The notes: generated by a model not told the origin, from the sequence alone. 64,000 bases of DNA from Methylophilus medardensis (GCF_006363915.1 NZ_CP040946.1); one strand, 5' to 3'. Positions 1-9,134 are shown, counted from the stretch's first letter. Numbers and translations are program-made.

Positions 1-699
1 TACGTTGGCGACGGCATGCATGCTAGCCCCCGTCGTCATCACATCGTCTACCACCACCACATGTTTACCATGCCATTGTTTGGCAGTCGTAAATGCGCCC
101 CGCAAATTGCGGACTCTGGTGCGCATGTCCATCCCTGCTTGCGTTTGCGTATCTACGATGCGCGTGCATCCCTCCAGATCTAAAGGCATTGCCCAGTGCC
201 GTTGCAGCTGTTTTGCCAGCAGCAGGGCGTGGTTGAATCCGCGTTGCCGGAGTCGATTGATGTGCATAGGCATGGCAAGCAACACGGCGGCTTGGTTGGC
301 ATCCTCGTGTTGCGGCCATTGCGTGATCAGGCTGTCAGTCAAGAGTGGGCTTATAAAAAGCTGTTGATGGTATTTGAATTGATGTAGCAGACGATCCAGT
401 GGGTAGGCGTAGCGGAAGGGCGCAAACGTGCGATCAAACGCAGGCGGATGTTGCAGGCAACGGCCGCAGAGCGCACCAGCCGCATTGGGCAATGCACACT
501 GAGGACATCGTGCTGCCGTATACCAAGGCAGTGCTGCAATACAGTCTGCGCAAATGGGGGTATGCGTGAATCCCAAACGCGCCTTGGGTGCCGTGTTAGC
601 TGCGCACAACAAACATGGCAGCGTCGATGTCAACCAAGCTTTCAGCAGATGGCTGGGTGTGATTTGATTAAATTTTAATCTGTTGTAAAATTTTTTCAC
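1..699 (-). CDS. comF: ComF-family phosphoribosyltransferase, partial (C-terminus outside window)
   Basis: The reverse strand reads openly from about 699 to the window edge, giving 233 codons without a stop. The N-terminal part has four Cys pairs (CLLC, CADC, CPQC, CGRC) forming a zinc-ribbon-like region. The visible end has the PRPP-binding signature VVVVDDVMTTGAS, with RGFNHA before it. This is the ComF/GntX layout: a predicted phosphoribosyltransferase, required for DNA uptake in naturally competent bacteria, though its exact reaction is not settled. The start is uncertain. The GTG at 699 is the first usable codon but lies in the candidate bioB regulatory region and has no clear ribosome site. 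The gene is divergent from bioB. Confidence 0.8.
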   Translation of the reverse strand, partial: MKKFYNRLKFNQITPSHLLKAWLTSTLPCLLCAANTAPKARLGFTHTPICADCIAALPWYTAARCPQCALPNAAGALCGRCLQHPPAFDRTFAPFRYAYPLDRLLHQFKYHQQLFISPLLTDSLITQWPQHEDANQAAVLLAMPMHINRLRQRGFNHALLLAKQLQRHWAMPLDLEGCTRIVDTQTQAGMDMRTRVRNLRGAFTTAKQWHGKHVVVVDDVMTTGASMHAVANV

Positions 700-715
700 G
701 ATATATTTTAAACAA
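683..715 (+). promoter_or_regulatory. Candidate BirA operator upstream of bioB
   Basis: Half-sites TTGTAAAAT (683-691) and TTTAAACAA (707-715) are separated by 15 bases. The proteobacterial BirA operator is TTGTAAACC-N14/15-GGTTTACAA, so both outer TTGT/ACAA elements and the spacing fit. The site ends next to a TATAAT hexamer at 718-723, where binding would block polymerase. Repression by biotinyl-AMP-bound BirA is inferred; birA is not in the window. Confidence 0.5.
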
Positions 716-717
716 CA

Positions 718-723
718 TATAAT
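718..723 (+). promoter_or_regulatory. Promoter -10 box for the bio operon
   Basis: A perfect TATAAT lies about 40 bases before the bioB ATG. A weak -35 candidate (TTTCAC, 694-699) sits 18 bases upstream. It is the only consensus-like -10 in this gap. Confidence 0.5.
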
Positions 724-763
724 TCGCACGTATATTTCATCTATTTTTTATTGCGTGGTATTT

Positions 764-1795
764 ATGGAACAACAAACCTCCGCTGCTGCTGTTAGCAGCG
801 AAATCCAAACTTCTGTCATCAATCTAGATGGCTTAAAACCCTCCAGCGCCTGTCATCCTACTGTTGAGCGCTGGCGTGTTGAAGACATCATGGCACTATT
901 CGCCTTGCCATTCAATGACTTGCTGCATCGCGCGCACAGCGTGCATCGTGAGCATTTTGACCCGAATGCGGTGCAAGTCAGTACCTTGTTGTCGATTAAA
1001 ACTGGCGGTTGTTCTGAGGATTGTGGTTACTGTCCGCAAGCCGCGCGCTACCACACCGAGGTTGAGAATGAGCCTTTGATGCAGTTGGATGAGGTGCTCG
1101 CCGCCGCCAAGGCTGCTAAAGATAGCGGTGCGAGTCGTTTTTGCATGGGGGCTGCTTGGCGGGGTCCCAAACAGCGTGATCTAGAGCCTGTTCTGAAAAT
1201 GATTTCTGAAGTGAAAGCCATGGGCCTGCAAACCTGTGCGACGCTGGGTATGCTCAAAGAGGGTCAGGCAGAACAACTCAAAGATGCCGGGTTGGACTAC
1301 TACAATCACAACCTCGATACTGCGCCTGAGTTTTATGGCGATGTGATTACCACCCGCACTTACCAAGACCGTTTAGATACACTGGACAGGGTACGTAGTG
1401 TGGCGATTAATGTGTGTAGTGGCGGCATTATTGGCATGGGCGAGACCCGCGCCCAACGTGCCGGCTTGGTTGCGCAATTAGCCAATATGGAGCAGCCGCC
1501 TGAAAGCGTGCCGATTAACTTGTTGACGCAAGTGGAAGGCACGCCACTGCATGGCACCGATGCGCTGGATCCGTTGGAGTTTGTGCGCACGATCGCCATT
1601 GCACGCATTACCATGCCCACTAGCTTCGTCCGCTTGTCTGCGGGTCGGCAAAGTATGGGCGAAGCAGTGCAAGCGTTGTGCTTTCATGCAGGCGCTAACA
1701 GTATTTTTTATGGTGAAAAATTACTCACAACGGGTAACCCTGAAGTGGCGTCTGACAACTTGTTGTTTGAAAAACTGGGCTTGAAGAAAATCTAA
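764..1795 (+). CDS. bioB: Biotin synthase
   Basis: This radical-SAM enzyme inserts sulfur into dethiobiotin, the last step of biotin synthesis. The radical-SAM cluster ligands are Cys83, Cys87 and Cys90 in GGCSEDCGYCPQ. Further cysteines in FCMGAAW, LQTCATLGM and NVCSGGIIGMGE, and the arginine of RLSAGR, match the ligands of the second [2Fe-2S] cluster. The protein is 343 residues, as usual for the family. I chose the ATG at 764; an in-frame GTG at 755 would add three residues. It is the first gene of bioB-F-H-C-D and its stop overlaps the bioF start by one base (TAATG). Confidence 0.97.
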   Translation: MEQQTSAAAVSSEIQTSVINLDGLKPSSACHPTVERWRVEDIMALFALPFNDLLHRAHSVHREHFDPNAVQVSTLLSIKTGGCSEDCGYCPQAARYHTEVENEPLMQLDEVLAAAKAAKDSGASRFCMGAAWRGPKQRDLEPVLKMISEVKAMGLQTCATLGMLKEGQAEQLKDAGLDYYNHNLDTAPEFYGDVITTRTYQDRLDTLDRVRSVAINVCSGGIIGMGETRAQRAGLVAQLANMEQPPESVPINLLTQVEGTPLHGTDALDPLEFVRTIAIARITMPTSFVRLSAGRQSMGEAVQALCFHAGANSIFYGEKLLTTGNPEVASDNLLFEKLGLKKI

Positions 1796-2979
1796 TGAGC
1801 AGTCTGCTGGATTATTTAGCCGCCGATCTCGACAAGCGGCAAACGCAGGGCCTGATGCGTCAACGTCGCTTGTTGGACTCGCCGCAGGCTGAGCATATTA
1901 CAGCCAATGGTCAGGCTTTTCTGTCGTTTTGTAGCAATGACTATCTGGGGTTGGCCAATGATCCCGCCCTGGTCGCGGCGTTGCAAGCGGCAGCAACAGA
2001 GGCAGGCGTTGGCAGTGGCGCCTCTAACCTGATTACCGGCCATCACCGCTATCATGATCAGCTAGAGCAAGCGTTGGCCGCCTTTGTTGGTAAGCCATCG
2101 GCTTTGTTATTTTCAACCGGCTATATGGCGAATATTGGCGTCATCAGTGCGCTGATGGGCCGTGACGATGCCGTGTTTTCCGATAAGCTGAATCATGCCT
2201 GCCTGAATGACGGCGCATTTTTGTCACGCGCCACGCATCACCGTTTTGCGCATAATGATGTCGCGGCGCTCGAAAAGTTGCTGCAAGCCAGCACGGCGCG
2301 CCACAAGTTAGTGACTGCCGATGCCGTGTTTAGTATGGATGGCGATATTGCGCCGCTGGCAGACTATCTAAGCTTGTGTGAACGCTATGATGCCTACTTA
2401 TATGTCGATGACGCACATGGCTTTGGTGTGTTGGGCCCTCAGGGCCGCGGCACACTCCAGCATCTGGGTTTAGCGTCGCCGCGTCTGATCATGATGGGCA
2501 CGCTGGGTAAAGCTGCTGGCGTTGCGGGTGCGTTTGTGGCCGCTGAAAAGATCGTCATTGATTATTTAATTCAGCATGCCAACAGTTATATTTATACCAC
2601 ACCGGCCCCACCGCCGCTGTCGGCGGCGTTGCTGGCGTCACTGCACGAAATTGAAACAGGCGATGCGCGCAGACAGCAATTGTTTGACATGATCGCTTTG
2701 CTCAAGCGTGAGCTGGCTTTAACGCGTTGGCACTTGCAAGTCTCAGAAACGGCGATTCAGCCACTGATTGTGGGCGATAACCATGAAGCGCTTGCGCTCA
2801 GCCATTACCTGCAATTGCGCGGTATCTTGGTGCCAGCGATTCGCCCACCCACCGTCCCATTAAACACTGCCCGTTTGCGAATTTCATTGTCTGCCGCGCA
2901 TGGTGAGGCAGATGTGCGCGCTTTAATTTCGGCATTGCATGCGGCAGAACGCGAGATCCCCGTCGGACCGCAGGCATGA
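1795..2979 (+). CDS. bioF: 8-amino-7-oxononanoate synthase
   Basis: This PLP enzyme condenses pimeloyl-ACP or pimeloyl-CoA with alanine to give 8-amino-7-oxononanoate. The 394-residue protein has the fold type I aminotransferase pattern: the DDAHGFGVLG motif and the PLP-binding lysine Lys239 in GTLGKAAGVAGAF. It starts inside the bioB stop codon and its own stop overlaps the bioH start (ATGA), so translation is probably coupled. No bioA lies in this operon, so the aminotransferase for the next step must be encoded elsewhere. Confidence 0.96.
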   Translation: MSSLLDYLAADLDKRQTQGLMRQRRLLDSPQAEHITANGQAFLSFCSNDYLGLANDPALVAALQAAATEAGVGSGASNLITGHHRYHDQLEQALAAFVGKPSALLFSTGYMANIGVISALMGRDDAVFSDKLNHACLNDGAFLSRATHHRFAHNDVAALEKLLQASTARHKLVTADAVFSMDGDIAPLADYLSLCERYDAYLYVDDAHGFGVLGPQGRGTLQHLGLASPRLIMMGTLGKAAGVAGAFVAAEKIVIDYLIQHANSYIYTTPAPPPLSAALLASLHEIETGDARRQQLFDMIALLKRELALTRWHLQVSETAIQPLIVGDNHEALALSHYLQLRGILVPAIRPPTVPLNTARLRISLSAAHGEADVRALISALHAAEREIPVGPQA

Positions 2980-3767
2980 GTTGCTTTATCGAAATCATGG
3001 GGCAGGGCAAGCCCTTAGTCATGTTGCATGGATGGGGCATGAACAGTGCCGTGTGGGAGCGGGTTGTGAAGCGCCTGTCGGCCAACTACCGCTTATTTTT
3101 GGTCGACTTACCAGGCATGGGCCAAAGTCGTCCGGTCTATCCCTATCATTTGCACAGCGTTGCTGAGGCGGTGGCTGAAGAGATTCCCGGTGTATCGACC
3201 ATTTTGGGTTGGTCTTTGGGCGGCTTGGTCGCGCAACAGATCGCTCTCAATCAACCGGATCGGGTTGAAAAACTCATTCTGGTCGGGACCAATCCTTGTT
3301 TTGTCAGCAAGCCTGACTGGCCACATGGGATTGATGCGCGACATTTTGAACAATTCAACGCGCGTTTCGCGCAAGACTTTAATGCGACTTTGCTTAACTT
3401 TTTGACCTTGCAATGCATGCACGCCAAAGATGCACGCGCGACAGTGCGCCAGTTACGCACCGCGTTTGCGGCTAAACCAACCCCTAGCCAAGATCACTTG
3501 AATCAGGCGCTAGAAATCCTATTGCAAACCGATTTACGCGAAGAAGTGAGCCGCCTGTTTCAGCCAACGTTGTTGATTCATGGTGACCGCGATACGTTGG
3601 CGCCGGTATCGGCGGCGCATTGGTTAGCCATGCACATGCAACGCGCAAGTCTGCGCGTGATTGCAGGCGCGTCCCATGCCCCATTTTTGTCGCATGCCGA
3701 AGTATTTTGCGACGCAGTAGACGGATTCATGGCCGATGATGCCAGCCTTCGGGCAGCGGAGAGCTAA
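2976..3767 (+). CDS. bioH: Pimeloyl-ACP methyl ester esterase
   Basis: A 263-residue alpha/beta hydrolase. The oxyanion-hole region is HGWGMNSAVW, the nucleophile is Ser80 in GWSLGG, and HGDRDTLAP and GASHAPFLSH supply the catalytic Asp and His. BioH cleaves the methyl ester that BioC puts on, ending pimeloyl chain synthesis. The gene overlaps bioF by four bases and abuts bioC directly. Its position between bioF and bioC makes BioH much more likely than a general hydrolase. Confidence 0.93.
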   Translation: MSCFIEIMGQGKPLVMLHGWGMNSAVWERVVKRLSANYRLFLVDLPGMGQSRPVYPYHLHSVAEAVAEEIPGVSTILGWSLGGLVAQQIALNQPDRVEKLILVGTNPCFVSKPDWPHGIDARHFEQFNARFAQDFNATLLNFLTLQCMHAKDARATVRQLRTAFAAKPTPSQDHLNQALEILLQTDLREEVSRLFQPTLLIHGDRDTLAPVSAAHWLAMHMQRASLRVIAGASHAPFLSHAEVFCDAVDGFMADDASLRAAES

Positions 3768-4646
3768 ATGCAGGATGTGTATCAAATCGACAAGTCGCGT
3801 ATGCGGCAGTCGTTTCACCGGGCGGCTAAGCAATACGATGCGGCGGCCATTTTACAGCGTCAAGTACGGCAAGAAATGCTTAGCCGGCTAGATGTCGTCA
3901 AGCTGGCACCAATGCGAATCCTTGACGCCGGTTGTGGGACTGGGCATGGTTTACAGGCGTTGCTCAAACACTTTAAGCAAGCGCAGGGCGTCGCACTGGA
4001 TATCGCTGAAGGCATGCTTGACCGCAGTCGCGCGTTGTTCCCTTGGTATCGTTTTTGGCAGACAAAACCACAGTTCGTTTGTGGCGACATTGAAAGTTTG
4101 CCACTGACAACCGCCAGTGTTGATATGGTGTGGTCCAACCTTGCTGTGCAGTGGTGTAACGATTTAGATGTCGTGCTGCAAGAGTTCAGGCGGGTGCTCA
4201 AACCCAACGGCTTGTTGATGTTTGCCACCTTGGGGCCGGATACACTCAAAGAGTTGCGCGCGGCTTCAGGCGAATCTCACACCCATGTCAGTCGTTTTAT
4301 TGACATGCATGATATCGGCGATGCCTTGACGCGTGCTGGCTTCAGTGCCCCCGTTTTGGATGTGATGCACTACACATTGACTTACGATAGCGTGGAATCT
4401 GTCATGCGCGACCTCAAAGCCATTGGTGCACACAATGCGACCGCAGGCCGTGCCAAAGGGCTGACCGGCAAAGGCTTTATGCAACGGTTACGTCAAGGTT
4501 ACGAGGGATTTCGCCGCGACGGAAAATTGCCCGCCACTTATGAAGTTGTGTTTGTCCATGCTTGGACAGGCAGCCAACCTTATACCGCGCCGGGAACTCA
4601 GCCGGTGCAGTTTATGCCGCGCAAGACAGTCAGCGCAGGTGAATGA
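3768..4646 (+). CDS. bioC: Malonyl-ACP O-methyltransferase
   Basis: This SAM-dependent methyltransferase caps malonyl-ACP or malonyl-CoA as a methyl ester, so that fatty-acid enzymes can build the pimeloyl chain. The 292-residue protein has SAM motif I (ILDAGCGTGHGLQAL) and the later motif DMVWSNLAVQWCND typical of BioC. It begins at the base after the bioH stop and overlaps bioD by four bases. An early segment RQSFHRAAKQYDAAA is also characteristic of BioC. Confidence 0.93.
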   Translation: MQDVYQIDKSRMRQSFHRAAKQYDAAAILQRQVRQEMLSRLDVVKLAPMRILDAGCGTGHGLQALLKHFKQAQGVALDIAEGMLDRSRALFPWYRFWQTKPQFVCGDIESLPLTTASVDMVWSNLAVQWCNDLDVVLQEFRRVLKPNGLLMFATLGPDTLKELRAASGESHTHVSRFIDMHDIGDALTRAGFSAPVLDVMHYTLTYDSVESVMRDLKAIGAHNATAGRAKGLTGKGFMQRLRQGYEGFRRDGKLPATYEVVFVHAWTGSQPYTAPGTQPVQFMPRKTVSAGE

Positions 4647-5293
4647 TGCAGACATTGCCACGACATTTTTTTGTCACCGGTACTGATACTGGTGTCGGTA
4701 AGACGACAGTCAGCGTGCGATTGATGCAAGCCTTTGCGGCGCAAGGCCTGAAGGTGATTGGCATGAAACCCGTGGCCTCTGGTTGCGAGTGGCTGGATGG
4801 CCAATGGCAAAACGAAGATGTGCGACAGCTAATCGCGGCATCCAACGTGGTCGCACCGCCTGAGTGGATCAACCCCTATTGTTTTGAGCCGCCCATTGCC
4901 CCGCATATTGCAGCCGCAGAGGCCGGGGTCGATATCCAATTAGAAGTGATTGAAGCCGCCTACAGGCAGCTGGCAACCATGGCGGATGTAGTGGTGGTAG
5001 AGGGGGCCGGCGGTCTGTTGGTGCCACTCAACAGCACACAGACCATCGCCGACCTCATTCAGGCGCTGGCGCTACCTGCACTGCTGGTGGTTGGGATGCG
5101 ACTCGGATGCATCAATCATGCTTTACTCACCGCAGAAGTGCTTGCGCAACGTAATATCGAAGGTTGCGGCTGGGTTGCCAATAGCATCGATCCGCAGATG
5201 TCGCGCCCGGATGAAAACTTGCAAACCTTGATCGCGTGTTTGCAGCAGCCGCCAGTGTTAACGCTTCCTTATCAAGCAGCACGCACTCCATGA
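4643..5293 (+). CDS. bioD: Dethiobiotin synthetase
   Basis: An ATP-dependent carboxylase that closes the ureido ring of dethiobiotin. The P-loop GTDTGVGKTT is at residues 13-22, with Lys20 binding phosphate. MKPVASG and VEGAGGLLVPL are the other family motifs. The length of 216 residues is normal. Two ATG codons are adjacent (4643, 4646), with AGGTGA just upstream. The stop overlaps the start of the rhomboid gene, which is therefore co-transcribed. Confidence 0.95.
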   Translation: MMQTLPRHFFVTGTDTGVGKTTVSVRLMQAFAAQGLKVIGMKPVASGCEWLDGQWQNEDVRQLIAASNVVAPPEWINPYCFEPPIAPHIAAAEAGVDIQLEVIEAAYRQLATMADVVVVEGAGGLLVPLNSTQTIADLIQALALPALLVVGMRLGCINHALLTAEVLAQRNIEGCGWVANSIDPQMSRPDENLQTLIACLQQPPVLTLPYQAARTP

Positions 5294-6342
5294 CGCCTGA
5301 ACGCATTACCAGTATTTCGTTTCGGGCGCCGGTGCCGCCAATGACCAAGGGATTAATCGCCCTGAATGTGCTGGTGTTTGTGGTGATGCTATTAGGCGGT
5401 GCAGGGTTTTGGCATTCCCCCAATACTGTCCAGCTCACTTGGGGGGCCAATTTCGCGCCTGCCACTGCCGATGGCCAATGGTGGCGCTTGTTCAGCGCAA
5501 TGTTTTTACACTTTGGCGCCTTACATTTAGGCATGAATATGCTGGCACTATGGGATGGTGGTAAATTGGTCGAGCGTATGTTTGGCCCTGGCCGTTTTCT
5601 CAGTATCTATCTGCTTAGTGGCGTGGCTGGGAATCTGTTGTCGCTGGTCATTCAAGGCAACGATGCCGTGTCTGGAGGCGCCTCTGGTGCGATCTTTGGT
5701 ATTTACGGCGCATTACTGGTGTATGTCTGGTTTGCCAGACACCAGATGCAAACACGAGAATTTCGCTGGTTATTTTGGGGCGCGCTCGCCTTTTCTGCAT
5801 TGACCATCGGCATGGGTTACATCGTGCCGGGCATCGACAACTCCGCACATATTGGCGGGTTTTTGACCGGCATGGTCATTGCCGTGATCTTGTTACCGTC
5901 TGCGATTTTGACCAGCAAGTACTTCCTGCTAACGCAGCTATTGATCGGTACGGCTTGGGTAGCGGGCCTGTTTGCATTGCTGACACATTTGCCCACGCCC
6001 AAGTATCGCTGGCAGCAAGAAATCGCGATTCAAGAACAAGTGCAAAAATTGCAGCGGATCGATCAGCAAGCGCAGGGGAGATGGCGACAAATCATGCTCG
6101 AGGGGCGTGAGGGTAGCGTTAGTTTTGATGAGATGGCGGCGCAGATTGATGCGCAGGTCTCAACCCCTTATGAAGAGAGTTTTGAAACCCTGTCAGCTTT
6201 GCCAGAAGATCCCAAGTTGCCCTCTGCCGCCCTGCTAGAGCAAGCCAAGGCGTATGCTTTGAAACGCAGCGAGGCAAGTAAGGCAGCGGCAGATCAATTA
6301 CGCAATGTGCCGTTTATGCCAGCAAAACCCACGCCACCTTAG
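5290..6342 (+). CDS. Rhomboid-family intramembrane serine protease
   Basis: A 350-residue polytopic membrane protein with the rhomboid core. The catalytic serine is Ser132 in GGASGAIFG and the partner is His187 in AHIGGFLTG; HFGALHLGMNM lies in the second core helix. Rhomboids cut transmembrane helices inside the bilayer; the substrate is unknown. About 110 hydrophilic, charged residues follow the membrane core, longer than a minimal rhomboid. The start at 5290 overlaps the bioD stop by four bases. An upstream in-frame ATG at 5236 lies inside bioD and is unlikely. Its 3' end overlaps the convergent waaG by four bases. Confidence 0.9.
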   Translation: MTPERITSISFRAPVPPMTKGLIALNVLVFVVMLLGGAGFWHSPNTVQLTWGANFAPATADGQWWRLFSAMFLHFGALHLGMNMLALWDGGKLVERMFGPGRFLSIYLLSGVAGNLLSLVIQGNDAVSGGASGAIFGIYGALLVYVWFARHQMQTREFRWLFWGALAFSALTIGMGYIVPGIDNSAHIGGFLTGMVIAVILLPSAILTSKYFLLTQLLIGTAWVAGLFALLTHLPTPKYRWQQEIAIQEQVQKLQRIDQQAQGRWRQIMLEGREGSVSFDEMAAQIDAQVSTPYEESFETLSALPEDPKLPSAALLEQAKAYALKRSEASKAAADQLRNVPFMPAKPTPP

Positions 6343-7469
6343 GTGGGTCGCCCCACGGCGGGCGAGGCAATGATGCGTGCCTCAGGTTGCGCAATTTGTG
6401 TGCTTGCCAGCTGTTGCATGAAGGCTTGGCCCTGCGCACTCCAGGTTTGAGTCGGCAACTGATCCAGCATGGCTGCTAAGCGCTGATTCATTACCGCTTG
6501 GCTAAATGGTTCGGGTAAGACTTCACCGGCTTGCGCTGCCTGCACATAGCTGGCGTACCCACAAACCGCAGTCACTAACAACGGCAGCCCAGCGGTCATG
6601 GCCTCAATCAGCACAATCCCCGCGAGTTCGGAACGCGCTGCATGCACCAATACGTCGCAGCCCAGCATGAGGGCTGGAATATCAGGGCGTCCCCCGGCGG
6701 CGATGCAACGGTCTGCCACGCCGCGCCGGTGGGCGTAGGCTGGCATATCGCTGCTGGATTCGAACTCACCAACCGCAAGCAGCCAGCAACGCGCGCGTGT
6801 TTTTTCCGGCAAGTTGCTCAAGGCATCAATGGCGCGGTCGACCCCCTTACGCACAAACGCCGACCCAACCGTGAGCAATACGATGGCATCTTCCGGTAAT
6901 TGAAAGGTGTGGCGGACATATGCACGGTAGTCTTGAGGCGCTAATTGGCTAAATCGTTGCAAGGGAACGTTGGGCGGAATCAGATGAAAGCGACCTGAAT
7001 CCGTGCCATACCAACGCTGGAAGATGGCTTGGTCATGCTGGTTTAGCAGCAAAATGTGCGTTGCACTTTGCTCGCCGAACACCGCATGTTCCATGGCAGA
7101 GAAAAAGCGATAGCGGCCCGAGCGTTTTTTGTACCAGGGTTCATGATGCATACGCTCGGCATAACACGGGTCAGCGGCAAAATACACATCTAGTCCGGGC
7201 ATGCGATTAAATCCGACCACCCGGTCATATCCCCCCGCCGCGACTGCTTGCCGCATCTGCTTAATCAGGGATTGGTGGCGGCGATGATTGAGCCAGCCTT
7301 TGGCGTTGAGTAGCTTTACGTTGATGTTGGCTGGAAAATCCCCCCGCCAAGCGCCTGTATAAATAGTGACTGCATGTCCTTGCGCCACGCAATCTTGCGC
7401 GATACGCAACATATCGCGTTGCACGCCCCCATACGGAAAGTACTTGAATATCAAAAAAGCAAACTTCAT
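6339..7469 (-). CDS. waaG: LPS core glycosyltransferase WaaG-like (GT4)
   Basis: The 376-residue protein matches E. coli WaaG along its length: FKYFPYGGVQRD at the N-terminus, RVVGFNRMPGLDVYFAADPCY in the middle, and a C-terminal GT-B domain with GSAFVRKGVDRAIDAL and ELAGIVLIEAMTAGLP (the EX7E nucleotide-sugar site). WaaG adds a hexose (glucose in E. coli) to heptose II of the LPS core; the donor here is not certain. The start at 7469 matches the family N-terminus. An open frame continues upstream to 8021 but is a shadow of waaC. Confidence 0.9.
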   Translation of the reverse strand: MKFAFLIFKYFPYGGVQRDMLRIAQDCVAQGHAVTIYTGAWRGDFPANINVKLLNAKGWLNHRRHQSLIKQMRQAVAAGGYDRVVGFNRMPGLDVYFAADPCYAERMHHEPWYKKRSGRYRFFSAMEHAVFGEQSATHILLLNQHDQAIFQRWYGTDSGRFHLIPPNVPLQRFSQLAPQDYRAYVRHTFQLPEDAIVLLTVGSAFVRKGVDRAIDALSNLPEKTRARCWLLAVGEFESSSDMPAYAHRRGVADRCIAAGGRPDIPALMLGCDVLVHAARSELAGIVLIEAMTAGLPLLVTAVCGYASYVQAAQAGEVLPEPFSQAVMNQRLAAMLDQLPTQTWSAQGQAFMQQLASTQIAQPEARIIASPAVGRPT

Positions 7470-7499
7470 GCGATGGCATTGTATGCGAAAATAGCGGCC

Positions 7500-8471
7500 A
7501 TGAAACGCATCCTGATTGTCAAAACCACCTCCATGGGCGACGTGATTCATGCCCTGCCTGTTGTTGAAGATATCTTGCGGCATGTTCCTGATGCGCACAT
7601 CGACTGGCTGGTAGAAGCTTCTTTTGCTGATATTCCTCGGCTGCATCCCCGCGTACAACAAGTATTTACGGTGGCATTGCGTCGATGGCGTAAACAGTGG
7701 TGGCGCCGACAAACTTGGCAGGAGATTGCTGCCGCAAAGCGTGCAGTGGGGGCACAGCGCTACGATGCCATCCTCGATTTGCAGGGCTTGGTGAAAAGTG
7801 CTGTCATCGCATGCTGGGCTGATGGGCCACGCCATGGGTATGATCGACAATCGATCCGCGAGCCGATGGCAAGTTTTGCATATCAACATCGCTATGCCAT
7901 TTCTTACCGTCAGCATGCAGTCCTGCGTATGCGCAAACTTGCGGCCATGGCGTTGGGGTATGCTCTGCCCGACGATCTGCCAGCCTATGGCCTGACTGCG
8001 GAGGTGCAGCCTGCGCGGCAAGCCGCATTTTTAGCGTTACATGCCACCAGCCGTGATAGCAAGTTATGGCCAGAGGCGCGCTGGGTAGCGCTCGGCCAAC
8101 ACTACGCTGCGCAGGGCTTGCAAATGTGGCTACCCTGGGCAGGCAATCATGAGCGTGCGCGTGCTGAACGCATCGCCTTGCAAGTGCCTAATGCGCTGGT
8201 GTTGCCTAAGTGGTCATTACAACAACTCGCCAGCCACATGACGCAAGCGCGGTTTGCTGTGGGCGTCGATACGGGCTTGTCACATCTCGCCGCCGCCCTC
8301 GATTTGCCAGTGGTAGCCATTTACACCGATACCGAGCCTGCATTCACCGGCGTGGCGGGTGGTCACCGGGCGCCGGCAATCAATCTAGGTGGCAAGGGCC
8401 AAGTGCCCGAGGTCGCGCAGATTACAACTGCGATCGCTGCGATGCCCGGAGGCATTTTCGCCCGCGATTAA
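7500..8471 (+). CDS. waaC: LPS heptosyltransferase I
   Basis: This 323-residue GT9 enzyme adds the first L-glycero-D-manno-heptose to Kdo of the LPS inner core. It starts with KRILIVKTTSMGDVIHALP, the standard WaaC N-terminus. GVDTGLSHLAAAL is the C-terminal motif that binds the ADP-heptose donor. The start was placed at 7500 from that N-terminus; an in-frame ATG at 7473 would add nine residues. It is divergent from waaG with only 30 bases between the two starts. Confidence 0.94.
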   Translation: MKRILIVKTTSMGDVIHALPVVEDILRHVPDAHIDWLVEASFADIPRLHPRVQQVFTVALRRWRKQWWRRQTWQEIAAAKRAVGAQRYDAILDLQGLVKSAVIACWADGPRHGYDRQSIREPMASFAYQHRYAISYRQHAVLRMRKLAAMALGYALPDDLPAYGLTAEVQPARQAAFLALHATSRDSKLWPEARWVALGQHYAAQGLQMWLPWAGNHERARAERIALQVPNALVLPKWSLQQLASHMTQARFAVGVDTGLSHLAAALDLPVVAIYTDTEPAFTGVAGGHRAPAINLGGKGQVPEVAQITTAIAAMPGGIFARD

Positions 8472-8500
8472 AAAAATCCCATATAAATTGAGGCTTTACC

Positions 8501-8530
8501 CTTGAAATCAGTAGGGACATGCCCAACATT
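8501..8530 (+). promoter_or_regulatory. Sigma-32 (RpoH) heat-shock promoter of grpE
   Basis: CTTGAAA (8501-8507) is followed after 14 bases by CCCAACAT (8522-8529). This fits the RpoH consensus CTTGAAA-N12/14-CCCCATnT closely, with one extra base in the -10. It sits about 75 bases before grpE, the first gene of the chaperone cluster. No CIRCE element was seen. Confidence 0.7.
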
Positions 8531-8606
8531 GAGGAAATATTGAAACGAAAAGCGTTTCATTAACATCTTCTCATGTAGAACAGTATTCAATGAATAGGGG
8601 AGCCCC

Positions 8607-9134
8607 ATGCAAGAACAAAATACACCCGACGACGTGCACGCAACCGAAGCGGAAACGCATGAACATGCGCCAGCTGAAGCCAATCATGAAGAGCGTATTG
8701 CAGCATTAGAAGCCGCTTTAGAAGAAGCCAAAGCGCAAGTGCTGTATGTTAAAGCGGAAGGTGAAAATATCCGTCGCCGGGCGTCGGATGACATTGATAA
8801 AGCCCGCAAGTTTGCGCTAGAAAAATTTAGCGGCGAGTTGCTGGCGGTCAAAGACAGTCTGGATGCCGCTTTGGCGGTAGAAAATGCTGACGTGGCCAGT
8901 TATAAAAATGGTGTGGAGTTGACGGCAAAACAATTACTCAGCGTCTTTGAAAAATTTAATATTGCTGAAATCAACCCACTGGGTCAAAAATTTGACCCAA
9001 ACAAGCATCAGGCGATCAGTATGGTGCCGGCTGAAGGCGAGCCGAACACCGTTTTAAGCGTATTGCAAAAAGGCTATGCCTTAAACGAACGCGTCTTGCG
9101 CCCGGCTTTAGTGACTGTGATTCAGCCACAATAA
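8607..9134 (+). CDS. grpE: Nucleotide exchange factor GrpE
   Basis: GrpE releases ADP from DnaK to restart its cycle. The 175-residue protein has an acidic low-complexity N-terminus, a long coiled coil (about residues 30-80), and the C-terminal beta-domain pattern FDPNKHQAISMVPAEGEPNTVLSVLQKGY. The ATG at 8607 is preceded by AGGGGAG. It lies directly upstream of dnaK in the usual order. Confidence 0.95.
   Translation: MQEQNTPDDVHATEAETHEHAPAEANHEERIAALEAALEEAKAQVLYVKAEGENIRRRASDDIDKARKFALEKFSGELLAVKDSLDAALAVENADVASYKNGVELTAKQLLSVFEKFNIAEINPLGQKFDPNKHQAISMVPAEGEPNTVLSVLQKGYALNERVLRPALVTVIQPQ

Noticed and set aside
7470..8021. A long minus-strand frame extending waaG upstream by about 184 codons
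   Set aside because: It is the antisense shadow of waaC; the family N-terminus of WaaG begins at 7469.
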